Below, one piece after another: positions 24,925 to 31,874 of a DNA stretch of 46,411 nt. Position 1 is the first letter of the stretch; each line of letters starts with the position of its first letter. Source of the DNA: Chloroflexota bacterium (GTDB lineage Bacteria > Chloroflexota > Anaerolineae > UBA4142 > SHND01); assembly GCA_004295045.1 (NCBI GenBank), contig SHND01000062.1, positions 1 to 46,411 on the forward strand. The letters run 5' to 3'. The translations under genes and the position numbers were made by a program. The notes under the pieces are model-generated. The model saw nothing but the letters and a program-made list of their open reading frames with translations. It was not told where the DNA came from and did no database searches.

Positions 24925-25653
24925 TCATATCTGACTTTCAAGTACTGCAATCTCGAACGTCTTGGTATGTAATTCGGAAACGTAATCGTAACTCATGAAT
25001 TTTACACGTCCGTTAATGCTCTGGAATAGTGCTCGTGCAATTTTGGCCTGATACTCGTGCAAACGCGCTTTGTCCGCCACGATACGAAAGTGGGCGTTGA
25101 AATCTTGCAAGTCAACGAATTTGCCCAACGAATTTTGAATGTCGGTAGAATGTTCCACTTCAAAAAATGTGTTGGGCATATTGCGTTCGTTGAACCACGT
25201 TACGTCAATCGTCTGCGCGCGTTCGACAGTTTTGGGAAAAGTGAACGGAAATATTTTTTGAATCGTTGCAACATTGCCTAAAGGTCGCGCCAAAAATTTT
25301 CGATTCTTGTCTTGGCTTGGCACATACGTTTGAAACTTTTTTAGATTGCCGATTTCGACCAACAAACCTTGATAATAAGTGTGGTCAAATTCTTCCGTTG
25401 TTTTGGTGCTTGTTCTTCCTTCTGCCAAAATCTCGAATGGGATTTTCTTTTCCCATCCTTTGAGCGCCCAAAGTCCGGGACGAATTTTGAAAAAATATTC
25501 TGGGTCTTGCACAATGCGGCGCATGGAGGCGAATGGTGTTTTGGTATTCCAAACAGCATTGGGAACTTTCAATACATTTCCGTACAAATAACCGAGTGTG
25601 GCATAACCGCCATTTTCTTGCATAGTTTGAATCACTGCGTCGCGCTGGTTCAT
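24925..25653 (-). CDS. Restriction endonuclease (winged-helix N-terminus, PD-(D/E)xK-like core)
   Basis: 242 residues, ATG at 25653 with AGGTGA upstream. The N-terminal 65 residues look like a HARE/HB1-type winged helix often found in restriction enzymes (DAVIQTMQENGGYATL, then FFKIRPGLWALKGW). The C-terminal half has a possible nuclease core: Glu100 (GLLVEIG), Asp150 (TIDVTWF) and E165-V-E167 (FFEVEHST), so the usual lysine is replaced. SLGKFVDLQDF and FRIVADKA follow, as in related enzymes. With the adjacent methylase it forms a type II-like system. The gene is visibly AT-richer than its neighbours, which suggests acquisition by transfer. The cleavage site is unknown. Confidence 0.75.
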   Translation of the reverse strand: MNQRDAVIQTMQENGGYATLGYLYGNVLKVPNAVWNTKTPFASMRRIVQDPEYFFKIRPGLWALKGWEKKIPFEILAEGRTSTKTTEEFDHTYYQGLLVEIGNLKKFQTYVPSQDKNRKFLARPLGNVATIQKIFPFTFPKTVERAQTIDVTWFNERNMPNTFFEVEHSTDIQNSLGKFVDLQDFNAHFRIVADKARLHEYQAKIARALFQSINGRVKFMSYDYVSELHTKTFEIAVLESQI

Positions 25654-25686
25654 CGTTCACCTGCCTATCGAACAAAAATTCTTACG

Positions 25687-25717
25687 TGATCTTGTACGAT
25701 CAATTTCATTTTGTCAA
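25687..25717 (-). promoter_or_regulatory. Candidate promoter and operator of the endonuclease gene
   Basis: On the minus strand TTGACA (25717-25712) is followed 17 bases later by a weak -10, CAAGAT. A palindrome TGATC-6 nt-GATCA (25687-25702) overlaps the -10 region. It could be the binding site of the linked regulator. Confidence 0.4.
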
Positions 25718-25775
25718 GAGCTTGGCAATACGAATTTTGCACACTATGAGTGTGATACGTTTCGCGCAAAACAAA

Positions 25776-25810
25776 ACGCCCGCGCCGATTTTTCATCGAA
25801 GCGGGCGTTC
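25776..25810 (-). terminator. Terminator of the PIN toxin gene
   Basis: On the minus strand AACGCCCGC pairs with GCGGGCGTT with an imperfect inner stem, followed by TTGTTTTG. It lies 60 bases beyond the toxin stop. Its 5' half is nearly identical to that of the hairpin at 26607-26650. Confidence 0.65.
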
Positions 25811-25869
25811 TTATTCGGTTTTCCGTGGCGGCATACAGGCCATTCGACGCGTATCGCTTTAACCTCCGC

Positions 25870-26328
25870 TCACGTCTCCGATACTGAGATCAATAGATCG
25901 TCTACAACAATACGCTTCAACTCATTTGGCACGCGCAAGTGCTTGTCATTTGTGATGAACGTATCGGCTCCGGCGACAAGCGCGGTTGCCACTTGAATTG
26001 CATCGGGTGTTCGCAGATTCAGCCTTGCGCGCAGTTCCGCCGCTCGGAGCGCGATTTCGTCCGATAATGGAAATGCCGTAAGATTTGCCGAATGCGTCAA
26101 GATATCTCGATATTGCATCGCCAGCTCTGCATTATTTTCGCGTAATGGTCGCACAAGCACTTCGACCAATGTCACAGTTAAAGTAACCGCAATAATTTTG
26201 CCATCCGCAATAGCGCCAAAGAGTGCGCGTAACAAGTCTGCGTAGGGCGCTTCACGCGCAATAAAAGAGATGAGTGGCGCGGTATCAAGCGCGACGGTAT
26301 GCCCTTCAAGTTGTTCTACCCACCCCAT
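25870..26328 (-). CDS. PIN-domain toxin of a toxin-antitoxin pair
   Basis: 152 residues from the ATG at 26328, which overlaps the end of the antitoxin gene by 13 bases. Four acidic PIN-domain positions are visible: Asp15 (VALDTAPLI), Glu56 (TLVEVLV), Asp109 (RTPDAIQ) and Asp128 (FITNDKHL). PIN toxins are Mg2+-dependent ribonucleases, VapC-like, held inactive by the cognate antitoxin. Overlapping genes with the antitoxin first is the standard arrangement. The RNA target is not predictable. It lies between the restriction-modification genes and a second terminator. Confidence 0.88.
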   Translation of the reverse strand: MGWVEQLEGHTVALDTAPLISFIAREAPYADLLRALFGAIADGKIIAVTLTVTLVEVLVRPLRENNAELAMQYRDILTHSANLTAFPLSDEIALRAAELRARLNLRTPDAIQVATALVAGADTFITNDKHLRVPNELKRIVVDDLLISVSET

Positions 26329-26543
26329 GTCGCGCGCTCCTGCGTCACGTATGCATGTGCACTCAAGCCGCGCCAAATTGGCGCACCCAGACCTTCCAGT
26401 TCGAGAATGCTGTGTGTAAATTGGGACGGGAGTGTTGCGCGCAAGAGCACCGTAATTTCCTCAATGAGGTCGAGTTGTTCTTGCGTTGAAAGGTGTCGAA
26501 TCTCATTCATCACTCGCTGAAATGTAGGTTGGTCGGTGACCAT
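26316..26543 (-). CDS. Antitoxin partner of the PIN toxin
   Basis: 75 residues, ATG at 26543 with a strong AGGAGGAAAT ribosome binding site and a TAGAAT -10 box at 26564-26569. The N-terminal half is helical and charged (LSTQEQLDLIEEITVLLR). The C-terminal half has the toxin-wrapping segment seen in PIN-linked antitoxins of this kind (HSILELEGLGAPIWRGL, then AHAYVTQERATW). No classical DNA-binding fold is evident in so short a protein. It is co-transcribed with, and overlaps, the toxin gene. Confidence 0.82.
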   Translation of the reverse strand: MVTDQPTFQRVMNEIRHLSTQEQLDLIEEITVLLRATLPSQFTHSILELEGLGAPIWRGLSAHAYVTQERATWGG

Positions 26544-26606
26544 ATTTCCTCCTGCTCATTTCTATTCTAGCATGATTCGCCAGCGAAGAATAAATTCCCA
26601 ACATAC

Positions 26607-26650
26607 AAAAAGCCCGCTTCGATTGAAAAATCGAAGCGGGCGTTCTTTTT
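26607..26650. terminator. Perfect bidirectional hairpin terminator
   Basis: GCCCGCTTCGATT (26612-26624) and its complement (26629-26641) form a perfect 13-base-pair stem with a GAAA loop; A5 precedes and a T-rich stretch follows. On the minus strand it ends the gene at 26702-27025. Confidence 0.85.
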
Positions 26651-26701
26651 ATTTGGCATTCGTTGCTTGGTATGTCATTCGGCATTCCAGAATGAGGCGC
26701 A

Positions 26702-27025
26702 TCACGTAGGCAGCGCGGCTTGAGTCGGTGGCTCTGGCGCAAAGCGGTGAAGGAGCGCGCTCAAGTTATTGCCATCGAACCATTTTTTCATGAGCTCGTT
26801 GACCTCTTTTTTGTCCAACCAGGTGAGAACAATATAACGGTCGGACGGTTTCTGTTCCGCCGCATAAAGTTCGCTCGTCGTCTCAATCCATGCTACGCGC
26901 CAATACGTCGTGTCCAAGCGCCACCAGGCGCCGAATTCAAGCACGTTGCTCGCCGCGCGTTTGTTTTCTTGCATCCACGCGCGATAGCCCGAAACAATTT
27001 TGCCCGTTGTGATGGTTTCCTGCAT
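26702..27025 (-). CDS. Small protein of unknown function
   Basis: 107 residues from the ATG at 27025, chosen because GAGGAGGA lies seven bases upstream. No signal peptide or membrane helix. The middle is rich in aromatic residues (GAWWRLDTTYWRVAWIETTSE) and reads like a compact alpha/beta fold; RYIVLTWLDKKEVNELMKKWFDGNN follows in two helices. I do not recognise the family. It lies 57 bases downstream of the RRM protein gene on the same strand with no terminator between, so they may be co-transcribed. Confidence 0.6.
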   Translation of the reverse strand: MQETITTGKIVSGYRAWMQENKRAASNVLEFGAWWRLDTTYWRVAWIETTSELYAAEQKPSDRYIVLTWLDKKEVNELMKKWFDGNNLSALLHRFAPEPPTQAALPT

Positions 27026-27082
27026 AGTCCGGTCCTCCTCGACCCTTTGACGCACACACTTGGCGCGGTTGTGCCGCCGAGA

Positions 27083-27400
27083 TCAATACCGGCCGCGCCC
27101 ACCGCCCCGACCGCCGGAATTACGACGATAGCCGCCGCTGCTGCTGCGTTCCTCTTTGGGACGCGCGATGTTCACGATGAGGCGGCGTCCATCGAATTCT
27201 TGGTCGTTGAACATGCGAATCGCTTTTTCCGCATCCGCCTGACTCATCATTTGCACAAAGCCAAATCCCTTGGGCTGACCCGTATACTTGTCCGTAATCA
27301 AAGCGATTTCTTTAACCTCACCCGCTTGCGAAAAAAGTTCGCGCAGAGTTTGCTCGGTCGAGTCGTAGGACAAGTTGCCCACATACAATTTTGATTCCAC
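27083..27400 (-). CDS. RRM-domain RNA-binding protein (glycine-rich tail)
   Basis: 105 residues from a GTG at 27400 with AGGAGAA seven bases upstream; the longer frame to 27601 runs through a terminator. A single RNA recognition motif fills residues 3-78, with RNP2 LYVGNL (5-10) and RNP1 KGFGFVQM (44-51) intact. The tail is Gly/Arg rich (GGRGGGRGRY). Bacterial proteins of this type bind single-stranded RNA and are often cold-induced, as described for cyanobacterial Rbp proteins. About 180 bases separate the upstream terminator from the start, leaving room for a long leader. Confidence 0.93.
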   Translation of the reverse strand: MESKLYVGNLSYDSTEQTLRELFSQAGEVKEIALITDKYTGQPKGFGFVQMMSQADAEKAIRMFNDQEFDGRRLIVNIARPKEERSSSGGYRRNSGGRGGGRGRY

Positions 27401-27578
27401 TGCGATTTTCTCCTGGAGAGTTACTTTCAAAATGGCTGTGGCGGAACGGTCTACTGACAAAAGCAATTGCTTGTCCGCGCAAAATGTACCACGGAATTTC
27501 ATTTTGATGGCATCTCTTGCAAGAACACAGAAGCAGAACGCGCCATGTTCCTGAATATGGGAAAAATTTTCAGCGCAC

Positions 27579-27611
27579 AAAAAAAAACCGCCCAGTCGCA
27601 AGACTAGACGG
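27579..27611 (-). terminator. Rho-independent terminator of the esterase gene
   Basis: On the minus strand CCGTCTAGTC pairs with GACTGGGCGG (two G-T pairs) around TTGC, followed by a run of nine T. It lies about 90 bases beyond the esterase stop. Confidence 0.85.
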
Positions 27612-27699
27612 AGTTACGCGCCGCATTTCCCTGTGAATGGTTACCACTATAACACAGACGCGCGCATCGGACAAAGCAAACATTCCACGCGGGTTCGCT

Positions 27700-28431
27700 T
27701 TAAAACCTCTCGCCCACAAAATAGCGCAGCATTGCGCGCCAGGTGGGCCAATCGTGGGGCCATTCCCAGCCCCACATCGAAAGCTCGTGCGGAATTCCTT
27801 TCGATGCCAAAATGCTCGACATGTAACGCGATGCCCCCGGATTTTCGTACGAACCTTCGCCCGTCGTAATAAAAATGTCCCGTTTGTGCTGCAGCGCGTT
27901 CAATGCTTCGCCGCCGAGATTCGGCAGATACTGCGCAGGATTGTTGAAATAAATATTTTCATCGTAATAATCGCTATTCATGTAATGGCGAATGTCGTAA
28001 TCGCCGCTCATCGCAATCGTTCCCGCGAACAAATCGGGACGCCGAAACAATTGATTCGCCGCATGATACGCGCCGAGCGACGCGCCCGAGGTGATGATGC
28101 CGAAGCGCCCGCGACACGAATTCCAGATGTACGGCACCACTTCATCGCAAATATATCGGTTGTATTCCACCTGGCGCCATGCCATCGCGCCCGGATGCAG
28201 ACCGCGATTCAGCCACGCTTCGCGATTGATGCTGTTGATCGAAAAGACTTTGACCTTGCCCGCATCAATGTACGGCGCAATCACATCAATCATTTGAAAG
28301 CGTTCGTATTCCAAAAAATCCGCCGCCGCCGTCGGAAACAAGAGCAGCGGAAGACCATAATGCCCGTAGGTCACAATTTCCATCCAACGGTTGAGACTGG
28401 GACTGTGCCAGCCGTCAATGAAACGGTTCAT
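27700..28431 (-). CDS. Putative alpha/beta-hydrolase esterase (esterase D-like family)
   Basis: 243 residues without signal peptide. Features of the putative esterase family: an N-terminal beta strand with LPLLLFPTAAAD, then the nucleophile elbow GASLGAYHA (Ser about 117) and an acid in FITTGEGSYEN. The likely catalytic His is in WEWPHDWPTW near the C-terminus. The whole fold is close to that of trehalose mycolyltransferase-like and enterochelin esterase-like cytosolic hydrolases. The substrate is unknown. No clear ribosome binding site is seen before the ATG. Confidence 0.8.
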   Translation of the reverse strand: MNRFIDGWHSPSLNRWMEIVTYGHYGLPLLLFPTAAADFLEYERFQMIDVIAPYIDAGKVKVFSINSINREAWLNRGLHPGAMAWRQVEYNRYICDEVVPYIWNSCRGRFGIITSGASLGAYHAANQLFRRPDLFAGTIAMSGDYDIRHYMNSDYYDENIYFNNPAQYLPNLGGEALNALQHKRDIFITTGEGSYENPGASRYMSSILASKGIPHELSMWGWEWPHDWPTWRAMLRYFVGERF

Positions 28432-28449
28432 GTTTGGGGAGCTATTCGA

Positions 28450-28537
28450 TATTAGTCATCAGTTATTAGTCAGACCCAAGACGAATGACCAACAACGCGT
28501 AACTAATAACGAACAACGAATGATGAAAAACGAATGA
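28450..28537. repeat. Short imperfect direct repeats of an ACGAATGA-type word
   Basis: The intergenic stretch between the esterase start and the protease stop is built from near copies of short words: CGAATGA occurs at about 28481, 28518 and 28530, with AACAACG and TAACTAATAAC variants between. It resembles slipped-strand simple repeats. It carries no gene. Confidence 0.6.
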
Positions 28538-30265
28538 CTAACGACTAACATCCAACGCCGAGAAAAATCCTCCCGCGCCATCTTGTACGCTTTGCAAATT
28601 TTCGGGATCACCGCGCCATTCGATGCCTCCTTCGCGTTCAACCAAAAACTTGTAAGTATAGACGCCGCGTTTCGGACGCGGAATGCTCAATTCCCAAATC
28701 CCGTTGCCCTGCGCGCGCAACCGCTGGCTGTGCGCTTGCCAATGGTTCCACTCGCCGACGACGGCTACGTGCTGCGCGTCCGCGTCATAGTAACGAAACG
28801 TGATTTCATCCGCGCGCACATCGGGCGAAAGCGCGCGTCCTTGTAACGCGCCACCTGCCGCGCGCAGCGCGTACGCCACCGCGTGCGGAGCGTTCAACAC
28901 GCCGTGTCCCTGCCGTTCGCGCGGAAAATGTTCGAGCGGCTGCGCGGTGTCACACAAAATCTTTTCGACTTGCGCGGGGGTCAGCGCGGGATTCGCTTCG
29001 AGCATTTGCGCGACGACGGACGAAACGATTGGCGCCGCCATCGAAGTGCCGTCCACATGCTGATAATGCGCGTGAATGTATTTTTGTTCCATCATGCGCG
29101 CGCGAATCGCGCGGCGGATTTCATCCGGCGGCAGCGCGAGCGTTTCTTTTTTGAATTTGTTTTTCGCCGTGCGCGTCTGCAATAATTTTTTCAATTCGCG
29201 GTCAGAGGCATGAACGAGTTTCCACAAATATTGCCCTTCGTTGTACACCCACGTATGCGGCAGCATCGGCGCGGCGAGCCAGACCGCGGGCGCAATCAAA
29301 TCCGGTTTCGCTTTGTGGTTTCCGCCGCGTCCAAAATTGGAATGATACAAACGATGCTTGGCGCGCTCCAACGAATTCGCGTCGTCAAGCCCACCAACGC
29401 TGATTGCCGACGGCGCGCTGGCGGGCGGCACAACTTGGGACACCGCGTCGTTGCCGATGGCGCAAACGACCACGATGCCGCGCGCGCTCGCTTCTTCCAC
29501 CAATTCATCCAACGCGCTCAGCGTCCCATCGGATGGAATATCGCCGCCGACGGAAAGATTGACAATGCGAATGTTGTAGCGATGTTGATTGTGAATGACC
29601 CAGTTCAGCGCGCGATAAATATCATCCTCGCGAATGCGCCGCCCGCGTCGATTTCCCGTTTTCACCAACACCAAGCGCGCGTCGCTGGCAATCCCGCGAT
29701 ATCGGGTTTCGACATCGAAACCAGATAAAAACCCATTGCCCGCCGCGACGCAGCTCGTCATCATGCCGTGCCAACTCGTTACGGCAGGACGCCGAAAGTT
29801 CGGACGTTCGACAGGTTCTTTAACGGTCGCGTCAATATGCGCGAGAATTCGATTGTAGGGTTGAGTGAGATCGGGATGCGGATAAAAACCGGAATCGAGA
29901 AATGCCATCACGACGCCGCGCCCCGTAAATTGCGGATACGCGTGCTCACGATACGGCGTGGCGAGCAGCGCGGGTTCGGCGTGAGAATAGGTTGGAAAAG
30001 GCGAGAGCGTTTCGAGATGAATGGATTCCGGCGCGCGTCTTTGCTGCACCATTTTCACAATATCGAGAATGCAGCGCGGACAGGCGCCCTGTTGGGGTTG
30101 CCATTCGGGATGTTTTTCGCGCAGCAGACGCGCGAGCTGCGGTTCGAGCTGGCGTCCGAGTTCCAGCAAAATCGCATCGGTGCGCCGACCACACATCGGA
30201 CAAAAAACGGAATCGGCAGAGGAAACGGAATGGGTTGAACGAATGGGCGCGGGTGAAGCGAACAC
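28538..30265 (-). CDS. Zinc-ribbon/subtilisin-family protease with C-terminal CBM48 glycogen-binding domain
   Basis: 575 residues from a GTG at 30265, chosen because the -10 box ends 7 nt upstream; an in-frame TTG at 30271 is the alternative. No signal peptide, so probably cytosolic. Two CxxC pairs (FCPMCGRR and ACPRC, 40 residues apart) form a likely N-terminal zinc site. The S8 domain has Asp124 (FLDSGFYPHPDL), His166 (TSWHGMMTSC), Asn272 (AIGND) and Ser408 (DGTSMAAP), with a basic insert before the serine. The last 90 residues match CBM48/AMPK-type domains (VAVVGEWNHWQ, GVYTYKFLVE, WRGDPEN). A protease tied to an alpha-glucan-binding module is unusual. Confidence 0.85.
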   Translation of the reverse strand: MFASPAPIRSTHSVSSADSVFCPMCGRRTDAILLELGRQLEPQLARLLREKHPEWQPQQGACPRCILDIVKMVQQRRAPESIHLETLSPFPTYSHAEPALLATPYREHAYPQFTGRGVVMAFLDSGFYPHPDLTQPYNRILAHIDATVKEPVERPNFRRPAVTSWHGMMTSCVAAGNGFLSGFDVETRYRGIASDARLVLVKTGNRRGRRIREDDIYRALNWVIHNQHRYNIRIVNLSVGGDIPSDGTLSALDELVEEASARGIVVVCAIGNDAVSQVVPPASAPSAISVGGLDDANSLERAKHRLYHSNFGRGGNHKAKPDLIAPAVWLAAPMLPHTWVYNEGQYLWKLVHASDRELKKLLQTRTAKNKFKKETLALPPDEIRRAIRARMMEQKYIHAHYQHVDGTSMAAPIVSSVVAQMLEANPALTPAQVEKILCDTAQPLEHFPRERQGHGVLNAPHAVAYALRAAGGALQGRALSPDVRADEITFRYYDADAQHVAVVGEWNHWQAHSQRLRAQGNGIWELSIPRPKRGVYTYKFLVEREGGIEWRGDPENLQSVQDGAGGFFSALDVSR

Positions 30266-30272
30266 GGGCAAG

Positions 30273-30302
30273 AGTGTAGCACGAGTGGGAAAAGTGTGTC
30301 AA
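30273..30302 (-). promoter_or_regulatory. Leaderless promoter of the S8-CBM48 gene
   Basis: On the minus strand TTGACA (30302-30297), an 18-base spacer and TACACT (30278-30273), with 7 bases to the GTG at 30265. Supports the GTG start and a leaderless mRNA. Confidence 0.65.
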
Positions 30303-30333
30303 CGCGCCTTTTGCGATTGGCTAGCTGCTACTT

Positions 30334-30756
30334 TTATTCTCCCTCATCCTCACCCACAATTTTGAAGGTCCGTTCCTCCATTGGCGCAGGCAGCGCGTTG
30401 TTTTGCGGCGCGGCGAGATAGTTTCCGTACGGGGCGAGCGATGGCGGCAGTTGCGCTTGCGGCGGCGCGACGACGATGATTTGCGGCGGCTGTGCCGGGG
30501 GTTGTGGCGGCGCGGGCGCGGGTTCGGATTCTCGATAGTCATACGATTCCGCATAATCGTCTGGAACGTAACTTGAGCGTTCGCGCGTCAGGGCAATGAG
30601 CAACCCGAGCGAAATAGGAACGCTGGCGGCGATGCCGCACGTTACGCCGACGATGGTCATGATCGCTTCGTCGGACAGACGCGAACCGATTTGATACGCC
30701 ATCACAGCGGCGGCGACAATCAGAGCAAAAATGATTCCCAAGCGCCACATCATCAT
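30334..30756 (-). CDS. Small two-helix membrane protein with Pro-rich tail
   Basis: 140 residues; ATG at 30756 with AAGGAGG upstream. Two membrane helices (about 5-22 and 36-56) are followed by a cytosolic tail: an acidic Tyr-rich stretch (DDYAESYDYRESEP), a Pro/Ala/Gln-rich segment and a closing acidic end (KIVGEDEGE). No family recognised. It begins seven bases after the FtsK-type ATPase gene ends, so the two form an operon. The membrane protein could anchor or assist that otherwise soluble ATPase, which lacks its own membrane part; this is inference from the gene order. Confidence 0.65.
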   Translation of the reverse strand: MMMWRLGIIFALIVAAAVMAYQIGSRLSDEAIMTIVGVTCGIAASVPISLGLLIALTRERSSYVPDDYAESYDYRESEPAPAPPQPPAQPPQIIVVAPPQAQLPPSLAPYGNYLAAPQNNALPAPMEERTFKIVGEDEGE

Positions 30757-30763
30757 CGCCTCC

Positions 30764-31789
30764 TTATCTGAAAAATTTCATGCCCAGCGCGTCGTCATCG
30801 CTCAATGGCAGGTGCGCGATTTGCACGCGCACGTTTTCGCCGTTGGCAATCAGTAAAAAATCGCCGCGCCCCGCCAAATGTTCCGCGCCCGATTTGGCAA
30901 CACCCGCCGCGACCAGCGCTTCGTGCGCGCTCGTCACCTTGCCGACAAGCCGCACGGGAAAATTTCCTTTAACCAACGTTCCCAAAACGCCCGCCGTCGG
31001 TTTTTGCGTGCAGCCAATGACGCAAATTCCCGCGCTCCGCCCGCGCTGCACCAGCCGCGCCAACAATTCTTCCAACGCGCCGCCGCCTTGCATCAATAAA
31101 TCGGCGAGTTCATCAATCAACAGCACAATGCGCGGACGCATCACGCCGGCGTTCTGACGCCGTTCCATTTCTTCGGTCAGCCATTCCAAACGCTCGCGCG
31201 CCTCGTCCGCCTGCTGCGCGATGCGGCAGAGCAAATGCGGTGCAGTTTCAAACGCGCGAAAATCACTCGCTTTTGGGTCAATAATCAGCAGTTGAATTTC
31301 GCGCGCGGGTTGATAACAAACGAGTGAAGCGAGTAAAGTCCGCGCGGCTTGACTCTTGCCCGAACCGGTCGTTCCCGCAATCAAAACGTGCGGCACATCC
31401 GGCACGCCGAGCCGCAGCAAAACGGGAACGCCATCCGCGCCCATTCCAACCAGCGTCGTTCCGGCAACGCGCAGCGCGCGCATCAAGTTCGCGTCGCGTT
31501 CGGCTTGCGCGCACAATTGCAGAAAATGCACGGGACGCGCGTCGGTGCGCGGAATTTCAATGTGCAGCGCGCCATTTTCGCGTACGATGCGCGCGAACGA
31601 AACCTTGAGCGTCAAGGCGATTTCTTCGGCGAGATTTTCGACGCGGCTGATTTTTGTCGTCGGCGCGGGGAGGAGGTGAAACTGAATGGTGCGCGGGGTA
31701 ACGCGTCCACCCGTCACGCGCGCGGGCGCTTTGTGCGTGGCGAGCAGCCATTCGATTTGATCGGCTTGATAGTGCAGACGATTTCGCAT
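30764..31789 (-). CDS. Cytosolic FtsK/SpoIIIE-type DNA translocase ATPase
   Basis: 341 residues. An N-terminal alpha-domain-like part (about 30-105; RTIQFHLLPAPTTKISRVENLAEEIALTL, IEIP) precedes a RecA-like motor with Walker A GTTGSGKS (139-146), IIDPKASDF (169-177) and Walker B IVLLIDELADLL (221-232). The QKPTAGVLG and GAEHLAGRGDFLL segments match the FtsK motor core. The membrane domain and the DNA-orienting gamma domain of FtsK are absent, so it resembles motors from mobile elements or specialised translocases. It has a consensus promoter whose spacer contains a LexA-like palindrome. No ribosome binding site is seen. The membrane protein gene follows in the same operon. Confidence 0.88.
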   Translation of the reverse strand: MRNRLHYQADQIEWLLATHKAPARVTGGRVTPRTIQFHLLPAPTTKISRVENLAEEIALTLKVSFARIVRENGALHIEIPRTDARPVHFLQLCAQAERDANLMRALRVAGTTLVGMGADGVPVLLRLGVPDVPHVLIAGTTGSGKSQAARTLLASLVCYQPAREIQLLIIDPKASDFRAFETAPHLLCRIAQQADEARERLEWLTEEMERRQNAGVMRPRIVLLIDELADLLMQGGGALEELLARLVQRGRSAGICVIGCTQKPTAGVLGTLVKGNFPVRLVGKVTSAHEALVAAGVAKSGAEHLAGRGDFLLIANGENVRVQIAHLPLSDDDALGMKFFR

Positions 31790-31805
31790 TGGAACAGATG
31801 CTCTG

Positions 31806-31835
31806 ATTATAACAGAACGGATGTTCTAATGTCAA
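31806..31835 (-). promoter_or_regulatory. Consensus promoter with LexA-like operator upstream of the FtsK-type gene
   Basis: On the minus strand TTGACA (31835-31830) and TATAAT (31811-31806) are both perfect consensus with an 18-base spacer. The spacer contains AGAACATCCGTTCT (31814-31827), a palindrome of the GAAC-N4-GTTC type bound by LexA in Gram-positive bacteria. A repressor bound here would block the promoter. Confidence 0.7.
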
Positions 31836-31874
31836 TAGTCCGCGCAAGCGCGCGTAATCGTTTTGTAATTTTGG

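Noticed and set aside
27401..27601. Upstream extension of the RRM protein frame
   Set aside because: It would run through the esterase terminator; the GTG at 27400 has a good ribosome binding site and begins at the domain edge.
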